Positions 17,977-26,902 of a stretch of DNA of 64,000 nt are shown one piece after another. The position numbers were made by a program, and so were the translations under genes. The notes below the pieces were generated by a model. The model was not told where the DNA came from. It ran no database searches and saw only the letters and a program-made list of their open reading frames with translations. The stretch's first letter is position 1; each line of letters opens with the position of its first letter. The DNA comes from Paenibacillus eucommiae (GTDB lineage Bacteria > Bacillota > Bacilli > Paenibacillales > NBRC-103111), in assembly GCF_017874215.1 (NCBI RefSeq), contig NZ_JAGGLB010000024.1:111305-175304 (forward strand), given 5' to 3'.

Positions 17977-18056
17977 AAATACAGTCACCAATCATGATGT
18001 AATTGACTTTTATGGGGAAAATCGAAAATGGAATACTTTCCCCTAAGATGAGTATC
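17977..18056 (-). promoter_or_regulatory. Shared operator-like element (copy 2) and promoter box of the mannosidase operon
   Basis: Minus-strand element at 18033-18056 begins GATACTCATCTTAGGGG and matches the copy at 10102-10125 at 21/24 positions. The ACTGTATTT box at 17977-17985 is 47 bp downstream, against 48 bp at the transporter promoter. A GGGGAAAAT word is present in inverse orientation at 18014-18022. The start codon is 147 bp further on. The rest of 17830-18091 shows no gene. Confidence 0.6.
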
Positions 18057-18091
18057 TTTTGACTCGACATAACAACGATCAGTGCATAGCA

Positions 18092-18124
18092 AAACGGAGC
18101 CGCGAAACCGCGTAACTCCGTTTG
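18092..18124. terminator. Inverted repeat, possible bidirectional terminator
   Basis: Stem AAACGGAG / CTCCGTTT with an internal CGCG-rich loop. No long T-run follows on either strand, so terminator function is only possible. Confidence 0.4.
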
Positions 18125-18349
18125 TGTTGTTTGTGTTGTTTGTATGTAATTGTATTATTTTATAATATTCAACTTATATTTAATTATCCATTGATGCTTA
18201 CATAAATTTCCATATCAACCCAAAGGTCATGGAGTGTTGCATGATTCCTGTATAAAAAGGCCTGTCTTAACATAGTGAAATTTGGTAAAATGATCCAGTA
18301 CAATATGACTTGGGTGGGAAAGTATCGCCTCCAGAGCGGGGGTGATGCT

Positions 18350-18430
18350 ATGCAATTTTCGTTGACAGAAGTGATTATGCTCGGCATGTTCTTGCTCGCG
18401 CTGCTTACTTACCTGAATAAACGAAAATAA
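18350..18430 (+). CDS. Putative type I toxin (holin-like small membrane peptide)
   Basis: A 26-codon frame starts at ATG 18350 behind a strong GGGGGTGATGCT ribosome site. The peptide reads MQFSLTEVIMLGM then a Leu/Ala-rich membrane helix ending LNKRK, the layout of the small 'putative holin-like toxin' peptides (TxpA/BsrG-like) in Bacillota: short polar start, one transmembrane helix, basic tail. The stop codon is immediately followed by a stem-loop (18426-18468). Such toxins are normally held in check by an antisense RNA from the opposite strand over the 3' end; no antisense promoter could be proven here. It is an isolated gene between two sugar loci. Confidence 0.65.
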   Translation: MQFSLTEVIMLGMFLLALLTYLNKRK

Positions 18431-18468
18431 CCCGCCCAGGTTTCGAGCCACGGGAACGGGTTATTTTC
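18426..18468 (+). terminator. Terminator of the small toxin gene
   Basis: AATAACCCG / CGGGTTATT stem starting on the toxin stop codon and followed by TTCTC. A further GC-rich hairpin (18512-18535, GGAGTCGGA / TCCGGCTCC with a G-U pair) lies downstream. No gene was identified between 18536 and 18725. Confidence 0.6.
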
Positions 18469-18725
18469 TCTGATTCATTTTGGAGGTTTCCCACCCAAAA
18501 ATGTTGTGCAGGGAGTCGGATGGCCTTCCGGCTCCTTAGTTCTATTGTAAGCATACCATAATCAGGATATACCTTCAATAAGAAGCAGATACAAACTGTG
18601 GGTCCTGGCAAGCCCTGCCCGGTCTGCGGAAGCGAGCAGCATCCTCTTTTATGTATTAAGGGTTTAAGGATAATTTCGCTCTGCGAAGTTTGAGTAAAGT
18701 AGAATCCTTTTAGCAATCCTTTTCT

Positions 18726-19778
18726 CTATACTTGAATAGCCTTACGGATAAACCGCTCTCTCCCTACTGTTAATGTATAATCGCACTCCAGCTCACAGAA
18801 TAGCTCGAACATCCCTTTATCCATATCGTATTCAAGGGTCGCCACCTTATCAATCGAATCGAGTATGAGTGAGAAAGATCGGGTGAATACATAACCGGCT
18901 ACTGTTAACGTTCCGCTTGCTGGCAAGAGAACCGGCAAACGATGGCTGCGCCGATTCTCTTCACTCTCATACGCGATTAGCCCCATCATCTCAGCCGATG
19001 CGTGATCCCAATGACTTTGCGCCCCCACACCCGGCAGCTCCCGATAGCGCACCAATCTGCTTTTGCCAGCTTCAGCCGCCTTGGCTACGAACCGTCTCGA
19101 ATGCTCCGACGGCACCCGAATATCACTCTCCCCATGGACGATATATAGCGAAGTGCACAAATTGCCGACCGTCTCCAGGCCGCTTCGAGATCGATAGGCC
19201 ATTGGATTCGCAGCGGGGGAACAGCCGATCCATACGTCCAATTCATCGCGGAACTCCCCGACTGCATCCTGGTTGTACCATAGCGCATAGTCGGATATTC
19301 CGCATAGGGAAGTGGCTGCCGCGAAAGTGTCGGGAAATTTGCCTACGATTGCAAGTGCATTGCCGCCACCACCGCTGCCCGCTTCGAAATACACGATATC
19401 CGGATTAACAATATACTCCGCATAATGGATGCGAACGTATTCGATGGCGTCAATTATATCGTACAACTCCCAGCCGTTGCAGTCCGCGTCGCCTTCGGAA
19501 TAAGGTCGGCCACGCATGTCCACCTCGATTCGCAAGTACTTGTTGTCAGCCAGCGGATGATCCATGGGTTTGAAGCCGCGAATCCCCATGTGCCAGCCAT
19601 GTGTTCCCGCCACAATATAGCCCGGCTTTTCCGGCTTCAATACCCGGGCGGCCAGCCGTAAGCCCAGTGTAGTGGAGGACTCATAATAGATGAAGTCGCA
19701 AAAGGGCGATGTTCGATCCACTTTCTCGTTGGTCTGTTTCTCCAGGCGGATTCGGTCTTCATACTGCTCGTATGCCAC
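18726..19778 (-). CDS. Alpha/beta-hydrolase family protein (prolyl-oligopeptidase/esterase-like)
   Basis: 350 aa from a GTG at 19778 that sits behind a perfect AAGGAGCGATAAC; the frame opens 11 codons earlier. EAGSGGGGNALAIVG looks like the nucleophile elbow of S9/acetyl-xylan-esterase-like hydrolases (GxSxG variant, Ser near residue 160), followed by an acid in SLYIVHGESDIRVPSEHSRR and a late His in GAQSHWDHASAEM. A small C-terminal beta portion follows. There is no signal peptide. It is the last gene of the second transporter operon, 81 bp after another hydrolase gene, and probably removes ester groups from the imported glycan. The family is clear; the substrate is not. Confidence 0.75.
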   Translation of the reverse strand: MAYEQYEDRIRLEKQTNEKVDRTSPFCDFIYYESSTTLGLRLAARVLKPEKPGYIVAGTHGWHMGIRGFKPMDHPLADNKYLRIEVDMRGRPYSEGDADCNGWELYDIIDAIEYVRIHYAEYIVNPDIVYFEAGSGGGGNALAIVGKFPDTFAAATSLCGISDYALWYNQDAVGEFRDELDVWIGCSPAANPMAYRSRSGLETVGNLCTSLYIVHGESDIRVPSEHSRRFVAKAAEAGKSRLVRYRELPGVGAQSHWDHASAEMMGLIAYESEENRRSHRLPVLLPASGTLTVAGYVFTRSFSLILDSIDKVATLEYDMDKGMFELFCELECDYTLTVGRERFIRKAIQV

Positions 19779-19859
19779 GTTATCGCTCCTTATTAAAATA
19801 CGACATGACACGTCATATAATCCGACTTGATTTTCTATATTTAAACAGGTTCAACCTTA

Positions 19860-20645
19860 CTAGTAACTCTCCATATAAGCTTCAAGTACGGCTAATGCTT
19901 CAAGTTGCAGGTCACTTCTTAAATGATAAAAAAAACCATGCTCGGCTTCGGGAAATAAGACAACATCGGCTCGCTTGCCAAAATACTTCAGCTTATCGCT
20001 CATGGCATAGATAAAAGGATGAGGGAACAATTTCTCCTTGCCCGCAATAAGGAACAGAAAATCAGGTGACTGCTCATTCACATGCTCAATCGGTGATGCT
20101 TGCTGGAAAAGCAACGTATTCGCTTCATAAGTGACACCGAGCAGTTCTTCAATCGCTCGTTTGATGTTCACCTCCATGTTATCCCACTTCATCAACGTTC
20201 CCGGACCGCAGACTGAGACGCAAGCAGTAGGCCTGCGCCAGTTCAGTCGAGGCTTTGCTCCTTCCTCCAGCCATCGGGGTTCAGTCACGGCCAGCATAGA
20301 GGCGAGATGCGCGCCTGCAGAGCTTCCGATCAGTATGATCCGATCAATGGTCAGCCCATTCTCCTCTATATACCGGATAAACAAGCTGTAGCCGTCTCTG
20401 ACATCTGCCATTTGTCCAGGCAACTGCACGACAGGAACGAGCCTGTAGCCTGCCGACGCACACAGATAACCTCTATGCGAAAAATATTGCATATGCTCAT
20501 GATAGAGGTCTCGGCTGCTCCCTCTCCAGCCTCCCCCATGAATGTAGAACAATGCTGTTCGGCGAGACAATTCAACAGGTCGGGCAATGTCCAGGGCCCG
20601 TTTCAATTGAATGTCTTCATCATAATAATAAGTAATCAGTTCCAC
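19860..20645 (-). CDS. Alpha/beta hydrolase (HSL/acetyl-esterase-like)
   Basis: 261 aa. FYIHGGGWRGSS is the HGGG oxyanion-hole motif of hormone-sensitive-lipase-type esterases. ILIGSSAGAHLASM holds the GxSxG nucleophile (about residue 122), and PEAEHGFFYH supplies the late His. It is a cytoplasmic esterase or deacetylase acting on small esters or acetylated sugars. It lies 37 bp after the Gfo/Idh/MocA oxidoreductase and before a second hydrolase, so the operon encodes two different esterases. Confidence 0.85.
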   Translation of the reverse strand: MELITYYYDEDIQLKRALDIARPVELSRRTALFYIHGGGWRGSSRDLYHEHMQYFSHRGYLCASAGYRLVPVVQLPGQMADVRDGYSLFIRYIEENGLTIDRIILIGSSAGAHLASMLAVTEPRWLEEGAKPRLNWRRPTACVSVCGPGTLMKWDNMEVNIKRAIEELLGVTYEANTLLFQQASPIEHVNEQSPDFLFLIAGKEKLFPHPFIYAMSDKLKYFGKRADVVLFPEAEHGFFYHLRSDLQLEALAVLEAYMESY

Positions 20646-20682
20646 TCAGGCCGCTCCTCTCGCTTACAGATTCGATCGATCA

Positions 20683-21972
20683 TCAATCAGTACCTGACAG
20701 TAGCTCGGCGATTCGCATTGGTAGCCCTTCTCTCGCTGATCGCCATACCGCTTCGCCCGTCGCCACAGAATAAGCGCCATCGAGTGCACTGGGTAAGCGG
20801 TCGTGCGGTCCTGTCGGGTCCGGGCCCAGGAACAGGTGCTCCTGCATCATAGGATCGGCCCCGCTGTGCATGCCGGGAGCCGGTACGACCGATATCGATT
20901 CCTTGGAGCCGAATAAGGGGAAATAGTCGATTGTCTGTGCCGGTACCGGGAACGTTATCCGTGAGCTGTGATACATCTGTGTCTCGATTCTACCCTTCGT
21001 TCCGTTGATAGCCAGCCGATATCCTTCATAAGGCAGCGAGAAATTGACCGAGTAGTTCAGAAACACGTTCCCCTCATACTTCACGACGGCAGCAAAGGTA
21101 TCCTCTATATCGATCTCTGAATCAAAGATACAAGCATCCGGCCGGTAATCCGTGAAGAATCTCCCGGAACCGTTCGTATTCCCCTCTACGAGGTGGTCAT
21201 CCTTAACGGCAATCTCCCTGCTCCGCGATGTCCATCGCATCATATATGTGCAATTCTCCTTCACATTGCAGGTTCCGCAATGACGGCCTTCTACACCCTT
21301 TTTGGGATTCAACTCCCCCTCAGAGCCATAGTAGTTAAGTGCGCCATAGGCGAACGCTTCAACTGGCTCAGCCCCTACCCACCAGCTGACCAGATCGAAG
21401 TGATGCGTACTCTTATGGATGGAGAGTCCACCTGATTGCGCCCGGGTCCGGTTCCAGCGTTTGAAATAACTGGCCCCATGATAGGAATCCAGGTACCAGT
21501 TCAGATCAACAGAAGTGATTCGGCCTATTCGATTGTCAAGCAGCATTTCCTTGATCTTGGTATGAATCGGAGTATACCTGTAATTGAGAGCAACCGTAAT
21601 TCGCCCCTTGCTGCGGGACTCTGCATCCAATACGAGGCGGCAGTCGCCGCTTGTCGTCACCATCGGTTTCTCCGTGATCACGTCGCGGTCCCAATCCAGC
21701 GCCTGCACGATATAGCCGACATGGCTGGAATCAATCCCGGCTACGATTACAACGTCCGGGTCCGTCTGTTGAATCATGGCTTTGAAGTTTTCCGGCAAAT
21801 AAACAGGCACCTCCTCTAACGCCGGATACGCGGTCTTGCAAACCTCGAACCGAACCGGGTCCACATCAAGCAAGGCGACAATCCGACAGTGGTGCTTATA
21901 TCCGTTAACGATGGGGTCGATGAACATCTTCAGGGCACGATAGCTCACGCCGCATATCGCATAAGTTTTCAT
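20683..21972 (-). CDS. Gfo/Idh/MocA family oxidoreductase
   Basis: 429 aa from the ATG after AAAGGAGAAGTT (21972); the frame opens 13 codons earlier. N-terminal Rossmann domain (MKTYAICGVSYRALKMFI, then VIVAGIDSSHV and VITEKPMVTT, the EKP motif that contributes the catalytic Lys) and a C-terminal alpha/beta domain with GLSIHKSTHHFDLVSWW. It contains four close cysteines (RHCGTCNVKENCTYM), unusual in the family and suggestive of metal binding. It is an NAD(P)-dependent oxidoreductase of sugars or inositol-like compounds. It lies 19 bp after the AraC regulator gene, within the transporter operon. Confidence 0.88.
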   Translation of the reverse strand: MKTYAICGVSYRALKMFIDPIVNGYKHHCRIVALLDVDPVRFEVCKTAYPALEEVPVYLPENFKAMIQQTDPDVVIVAGIDSSHVGYIVQALDWDRDVITEKPMVTTSGDCRLVLDAESRSKGRITVALNYRYTPIHTKIKEMLLDNRIGRITSVDLNWYLDSYHGASYFKRWNRTRAQSGGLSIHKSTHHFDLVSWWVGAEPVEAFAYGALNYYGSEGELNPKKGVEGRHCGTCNVKENCTYMMRWTSRSREIAVKDDHLVEGNTNGSGRFFTDYRPDACIFDSEIDIEDTFAAVVKYEGNVFLNYSVNFSLPYEGYRLAINGTKGRIETQMYHSSRITFPVPAQTIDYFPLFGSKESISVVPAPGMHSGADPMMQEHLFLGPDPTGPHDRLPSALDGAYSVATGEAVWRSAREGLPMRIAELLSGTD

Positions 21973-21991
21973 AACTTCTCCTTTGCTTGAG

Positions 21992-24349
21992 CTACTTGTA
22001 TTCGACGCCATGCGTATCCCGGTATTCCTTCGGCGTCAGGCCTTCATGTTTCTTGAATACGCGGATAAAATAGGAGGACTGATACCCCACCTTCTCGGCA
22101 ACCTCGTTAATCTTCAGATGGGTGGACATCAGCAGTTCCTTCGACTGCTCCATACGGAATTGGGTCACATAATCAATGAAGTTCATTCCAGTGACCTTCT
22201 TGAAGGCCGCGCTCAGCTTCTGGGGGTAAGTCCCGTGCAGATCCGCGCACGATTCCAGAGACAGATCCGTCATGTAACGGTCGCTGATGGTTTCCATAAC
22301 CCGCTCGACGAGCCGCTTATTTTGGATGCCTTGCGTTTCCGTTAACAGCCTCGTGTAAGGCTTGACGACCCTGTGCTCGAACCAACTCAGCATCTCCTCC
22401 GGCTCCCGGATCTCGCTGAGTTCAAGGAACAGATTAGCTCCCGCAAAAAGCTCGTGCGTGGAATACCCCGATTGCAGAATAGCCGATTGCATACTTCCGA
22501 GCAACTGAAGCATGGCCTGCTGGACAAGCAGCTCTGTATCCGTCCTTGATTGATAATCGTCCATAAACCGTCTTAGCGCCTCAATCGTATCCTCTTCCAA
22601 ACCAAGCCGAACTGCTTGGAGTACATCTTTCTCCGCCGCGAACGGGTAACTGATCGGCTCGCGCCCCTGAGGAAGCAGCTCGGCCATATCCAGCACCTGA
22701 TTTTCCTGCTGCAGACTCCGATAGCTCAAGCCGCGCTTGGCATCCTCCATCGCTCGCGGAATTTGGTGAACAGATGGGGTCGGAACCCCAATACTCACCG
22801 TTACGTTCAAATGCAGAATCGCATTCAGCGCATTCACCCATTCCTGCAGCTTGAGATTCAATTTCCATTTATTGTCCCATTCCTCAGCCGGAAGCGATAG
22901 AAGCAGGCCAAAGGAAAGATCCTGAAAATGAATCACATGCTTCAGTCCTTTTAGCGGGAGTGCCATTTCATTAATGATGTTCGCTGCCGCAAATCCGATA
23001 AGTGGTTCATCGCCTTTTGAGAATCGCCCTGAAGCCGTGTTAAATCCGGTCAATTGCAACACGACGAGCCCATATATTCTTTGCTCGGTGTCCCAGCCCA
23101 GCTGCTCTAAGCGTTCTTTAATATCCGATTCCGTCAGATGGTATAAATGTCCTTGTACAAGCTGAAGAAAAAATCCCTCCCTCATGGCAGGCAGTTGATC
23201 CTCGAGTTTCGTTTGCAGCATTTGGCTCTCACGGGAAATATTACTCCAGCGGTCTTCGATAAAAGCAAATTCATCCCCGCTTCTGGCTGCCTCGCGTCCG
23301 CCCTGGAACAAACTGACCAGCCTCTGAATGGGACCGTACAATCTCCCTGAGGCCAGCCAAGATAGAATAACCGCGATCAGCATAACCATAAGGCTGACGC
23401 CAATAATTAAACGGGATAACGTTTTAACGGGTGCGGTCAATTTGGTCAATGGCGTAGCCGTTACGTAGACCCATTCCGAACCCAATCTGTTCATGCTCCG
23501 ATAAGACAGGGAATAATCATTGGCCTTATACCGGTATACTACGGAACCCGAATCCGCCCCATGGGTCAAGACATATTGACTTAACGCCTGCTCCAGCTCG
23601 TTCTTCGCTACATCTCCCGCTTCTTGACCGCCTCTCGCGACGAACATGCCGTCTTTTCTCAGGATGAAGGAAGCCCCTTCCTCCTGCCGGTAAGCATCGT
23701 TGAACAGATGCGCCACTTTCGTGTTGTCCAGATGGACGATAAGCGCTCCGAAGCTCTCCACTTTACCAATCCCGGTCAGCTTGATTACTAGGGACAAGGG
23801 GGCTCTGTTATTGCCGGGCTTTACACCTTGGGATAAGGTATGCGTCCAATACACCATTCCCAGCTCCTGAAGCAGCTGCGAGTAAGTGTTCCGAGTGCTG
23901 TCTTCCAGCGGCACGACGCCATCCACCGGGGAGATCGTCACCTGCTGGTTGCGCAAATACAGGAGCACCTCACCGATCATCGTGTCGGTCCGTTCCAGGG
24001 CGGATAAGCTTACATACAAGTTCTGTGTCTCTTCGAACTGGTCGCGCAGATCCATCGTTTGCAGCCGAATGTCGAAGGCCGAATGAAAGGCCCACTGTGA
24101 CGAGACCAGCTCCAGATGGGACAAATATTCCTCGATCCGATCATAAGCCTGGTTCAACTGCATCTGATGCATCCGATTGCTCTCGTTCTCAATTTGCCGC
24201 ACACCCGTGATATAAACCACAATTCCGATGAGTAATATCGGCAAACACGCTATGGTCAGGACAGTCATCAAGCTTTTACGGTAAAAAGGTGCTTTCAGCC
24301 GTTCCAAGGCATTCTCGACGAACCTGGCGATCCAGTTGCGAATTAACAA
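21992..24349 (-). CDS. Membrane-anchored AraC-family sensor-regulator
   Basis: 785 aa from a TTG behind GGGAGGGTAACGAA; no ATG is available nearby. Two membrane segments (about 29-50 and 305-330) enclose an extracellular Cache-like sensor. A cytoplasmic linker leads to a C-terminal AraC domain with LSLESCADLHGTYPQKLS and LKINEVAEKVGYQSSYFIRV helix-turn-helices. It is embedded between the binding-protein and oxidoreductase genes (spacing 21 and 19 bp), so it is cotranscribed with its likely targets and could form a positive loop. It is the natural candidate to act on the GATTGCMGGAAAT promoter elements at 27946, 31791 and 33428 (inference). Confidence 0.9.
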   Translation of the reverse strand: MLIRNWIARFVENALERLKAPFYRKSLMTVLTIACLPILLIGIVVYITGVRQIENESNRMHQMQLNQAYDRIEEYLSHLELVSSQWAFHSAFDIRLQTMDLRDQFEETQNLYVSLSALERTDTMIGEVLLYLRNQQVTISPVDGVVPLEDSTRNTYSQLLQELGMVYWTHTLSQGVKPGNNRAPLSLVIKLTGIGKVESFGALIVHLDNTKVAHLFNDAYRQEEGASFILRKDGMFVARGGQEAGDVAKNELEQALSQYVLTHGADSGSVVYRYKANDYSLSYRSMNRLGSEWVYVTATPLTKLTAPVKTLSRLIIGVSLMVMLIAVILSWLASGRLYGPIQRLVSLFQGGREAARSGDEFAFIEDRWSNISRESQMLQTKLEDQLPAMREGFFLQLVQGHLYHLTESDIKERLEQLGWDTEQRIYGLVVLQLTGFNTASGRFSKGDEPLIGFAAANIINEMALPLKGLKHVIHFQDLSFGLLLSLPAEEWDNKWKLNLKLQEWVNALNAILHLNVTVSIGVPTPSVHQIPRAMEDAKRGLSYRSLQQENQVLDMAELLPQGREPISYPFAAEKDVLQAVRLGLEEDTIEALRRFMDDYQSRTDTELLVQQAMLQLLGSMQSAILQSGYSTHELFAGANLFLELSEIREPEEMLSWFEHRVVKPYTRLLTETQGIQNKRLVERVMETISDRYMTDLSLESCADLHGTYPQKLSAAFKKVTGMNFIDYVTQFRMEQSKELLMSTHLKINEVAEKVGYQSSYFIRVFKKHEGLTPKEYRDTHGVEYK

Positions 24350-24370
24350 TTCGTTACCCTCCCGTAATGA

Positions 24371-25921
24371 CTACTTGCTGGCGTTCTTGGCCTGATACGC
24401 CTCATTCATCTCCGTAATGATTTTTTGGAAATCCGTATCTGCTTTTAGCTTGGTTACCATGGCATCATAGGCCGCTATGTCTTCTTTGCCTATTATAATT
24501 TTTGTTTTGAGATCTTGAAGTTTTTTGTCGAAATCCTTGCCTACCTTCAGATAGGTTTCGGATTCCAGTCCGATGGCAGGATCGGATACGCTGATCTTGG
24601 CCCTTTCATCGATTACCTTAATATTTCGATCGTACATGTCCTTGGGGATACCGGTAAGAAATGCGCGGGAATATTTGGCGAACTTCGTGAACATTTGGCC
24701 AAGCACGTTGGACGCTACCATATCCTTGGTGGCTTGTTCCGTAGAATTGATAAAGCCGTCCTTCTTGGTGTAATGGACACCCTCGAATCCGTAGTTAGCC
24801 AGATCGGCTCCCTCTTCGGAGGTCCCGTAGTCCATGAAAGCGAGAATTTGTTTCATTTTCTCTTCCGGCACCCTTTTCGGAATAACGAACATGCCCGCGA
24901 AGCCGCCTTCTTTAATCGAGAATTTACCGTCAGGTCCGATCAGATAAGTCACAGGCGCGATGTCGGCCTCCGGTACAGTCTTGCGCAGCGGCTCCGCATA
25001 TTTCCACGTTGCGTTCAACGCACCCGATGTGGCGCCGGACTTGCCGGTCATGATCAATTCCTCGGTCTGCGTCGACTTCCGGATCGCTAGATCGGGATCG
25101 AGCAGCTTTTCTTTGTAGGCTTTGTTCAGCCAAATGAGGGCATCCCGGGTACCCGGCTCGAGCGCGGTGTGCACGAGCTTCCCGTTCTTCAGCTTCCATG
25201 TGCCGGCCCCGTTATACACCTGCTCCACAAAGGTGAGCCTACCCATGGATTCTGGCGTAACCTCGCCCGCGAAAGGGATCGTATCCGCTTTGCCATTGCC
25301 GTCCGGATCGTTCTCTGCAAACGCCTTCAATACAATATACAGCTCATCCAACGTTTCCGGCATCTTCAGATTCAGCTTGTTCAGCCAATCCATCCGCAGC
25401 ATCGGCAGACCGCCTCCGCCGTCCAATGGACGAACCCGCGGAACTCCATAATTTTTTCCGTAGATTTTGGAATTCTCCCATGTATCCTTCGGCAGCGCGG
25501 ACAGGTTCTTGTAGTCTTTGATATATGGCGTGATGTCCCAGAATAAGCCTTGCTTTGCCATTTGCTTCACCAACGGAGCGAAGACCGAATTGATCTGCAT
25601 CATGTCTGGAAGATCGCCAGCCGCTAAGGTAACGCTTACTTTTTCATCGAAATTGTTTTTCGGGACCCATGTAATTTTCATATTCGTGTTCGTGCGCTTC
25701 TCGATTTCCTTCAAGACCGGATTGTCTGCCGGCAAGGACTCCGGGGTGAATTGAATCAGCATGATGCTGATATCCGTTGGCGCAGCGGACACCTTCGGAG
25801 ACGGGCTCGTTACCCCCGTGCCCGCAGTTGGCTCCCCGGCGCTCTTCGAACAGCCGGATACGACCATCGCAAGGGTCAGCACTAGAGGAATGATCATTGT
25901 TAATATTTTCTTTTTTCTCAA
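24371..25921 (-). CDS. Extracellular solute-binding lipoprotein (carbohydrate ABC transporter)
   Basis: 516 aa from a TTG behind AAAGGTGATCTGA. Signal sequence with lipobox VVSGCSKS (Cys near 24). The mature part has the family 1 binding-protein layout, with ENDPDGNGKADTIPFAG, a calcium-loop-like motif. In this operon the order is permease-permease-binding protein, the reverse of the first locus. A weak stem-loop lies before it, and a TATAAT on the minus strand (25939-25944) could give it a promoter of its own. Confidence 0.92.
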   Translation of the reverse strand: MRKKKILTMIIPLVLTLAMVVSGCSKSAGEPTAGTGVTSPSPKVSAAPTDISIMLIQFTPESLPADNPVLKEIEKRTNTNMKITWVPKNNFDEKVSVTLAAGDLPDMMQINSVFAPLVKQMAKQGLFWDITPYIKDYKNLSALPKDTWENSKIYGKNYGVPRVRPLDGGGGLPMLRMDWLNKLNLKMPETLDELYIVLKAFAENDPDGNGKADTIPFAGEVTPESMGRLTFVEQVYNGAGTWKLKNGKLVHTALEPGTRDALIWLNKAYKEKLLDPDLAIRKSTQTEELIMTGKSGATSGALNATWKYAEPLRKTVPEADIAPVTYLIGPDGKFSIKEGGFAGMFVIPKRVPEEKMKQILAFMDYGTSEEGADLANYGFEGVHYTKKDGFINSTEQATKDMVASNVLGQMFTKFAKYSRAFLTGIPKDMYDRNIKVIDERAKISVSDPAIGLESETYLKVGKDFDKKLQDLKTKIIIGKEDIAAYDAMVTKLKADTDFQKIITEMNEAYQAKNASK

Positions 25922-25963
25922 TCAGATCACCTTTTCCTATTATAATTGAATTACTTATATCAT

Positions 25964-25994
25964 GAAAGTCTGCCTGTTAGCAGGCAAACTCTTT
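25964..25994 (-). promoter_or_regulatory. Intercistronic inverted repeat
   Basis: Imperfect hairpin centred on TGCCTG-TTAG-CAGGCA with flanking GAAAG / CTTTC, running into the permease stop codon. Possible mRNA processing or attenuation site between the permease and binding-protein genes. Confidence 0.4.
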
Positions 25995-26872
25995 CATCCT
26001 TTGACCGAGCCGACCATCGCTCCTTTGGCAAAATGTTTCTGCAAAAACGGATAAACCATCATAATCGGAACCGTAGCGATCACTACCGCAGCCATCTTCA
26101 ACGTCTCTGACGGAAGCCGCTGCTGGGAGGCCAGCTCTTGGGCGATGTCGCCGGAAGCGGTAGAGGACGAATCGATGAGCAGCGTCTGCAATAAGATCTG
26201 AAGCGGCCATTTCTCCGGATTGTTGATGTACAGCACCGCTGCGAAAAAGGTATTCCAGTAAGCCACCGCATAAAATAATCCGAAAGCAGCCATAGCTGGC
26301 AGTGAAAGCGGCAATATGATGCGGAACCAGATGCCGAGATCGCTGTAGCCGTCGATGGTCGCGGCTTCTTCCAGACTGTCTGGAATGCTGTCGAAAAACC
26401 CTTTCATCAGGATCACATACCACCCGCTCGACAAGACAGGCAGGATCAGCGCCCAGATACTGTTAATCAGACCAAGATCGCGCATCAGCAAGTAGGGGGG
26501 AATAAGTCCCGGCTGGAACAAGGTCGTTAATAGAATGAGCATCAGGATCGGCTTGCGGCCAGTTAGTCTTTTGCGAGAGAGCGCGTAGGCTCCGGCCGCC
26601 GTGACGGTCAGACTGAGCAGGGTACCCACTGAAGCCAGGAACCCGCTGACACCAGATGCTCTGACGAAGGACGAGTTCGACAGCAAATATTGATACGACT
26701 TTAGCGACCAGTGCTGCGGAAATAAGACAAGCCCCTTGGTCATATATTCGTCCGGATCGGTGAACGACACGACGAATATGTAATAAATGGGGAATAACGT
26801 AATAAGTGCGATAATCGCAAGAAACGTTATGTTCAACACGTTAAAACTTCGATCGGTCATACGAGACTTCAT
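25994..26872 (-). CDS. Carbohydrate ABC transporter permease (LplC/YtcP type)
   Basis: 292 aa; the second of two nearby ATGs is chosen because AGGAGGATGAAC precedes it at ideal distance. Six membrane segments, EAA loop SIPDSLEEAATIDGYSDLGI and the C-terminal KGAMVGSVKG typical of the group. It forms the channel with the permease 30 bp upstream. No ATPase gene is present; a shared one elsewhere is expected. Confidence 0.92.
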   Translation of the reverse strand: MKSRMTDRSFNVLNITFLAIIALITLFPIYYIFVVSFTDPDEYMTKGLVLFPQHWSLKSYQYLLSNSSFVRASGVSGFLASVGTLLSLTVTAAGAYALSRKRLTGRKPILMLILLTTLFQPGLIPPYLLMRDLGLINSIWALILPVLSSGWYVILMKGFFDSIPDSLEEAATIDGYSDLGIWFRIILPLSLPAMAAFGLFYAVAYWNTFFAAVLYINNPEKWPLQILLQTLLIDSSSTASGDIAQELASQQRLPSETLKMAAVVIATVPIMMVYPFLQKHFAKGAMVGSVKG

Positions 26873-26902
26873 GTTCATCCTCCTTCTGCAAGTGTTGTCA
26901 GT

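Noticed and set aside
18184..18716. Minus-strand frames of 67-103 codons around the toxin gene
   Set aside because: They run antisense to the small toxin and its terminator, lack ribosome sites and have no protein-like features.
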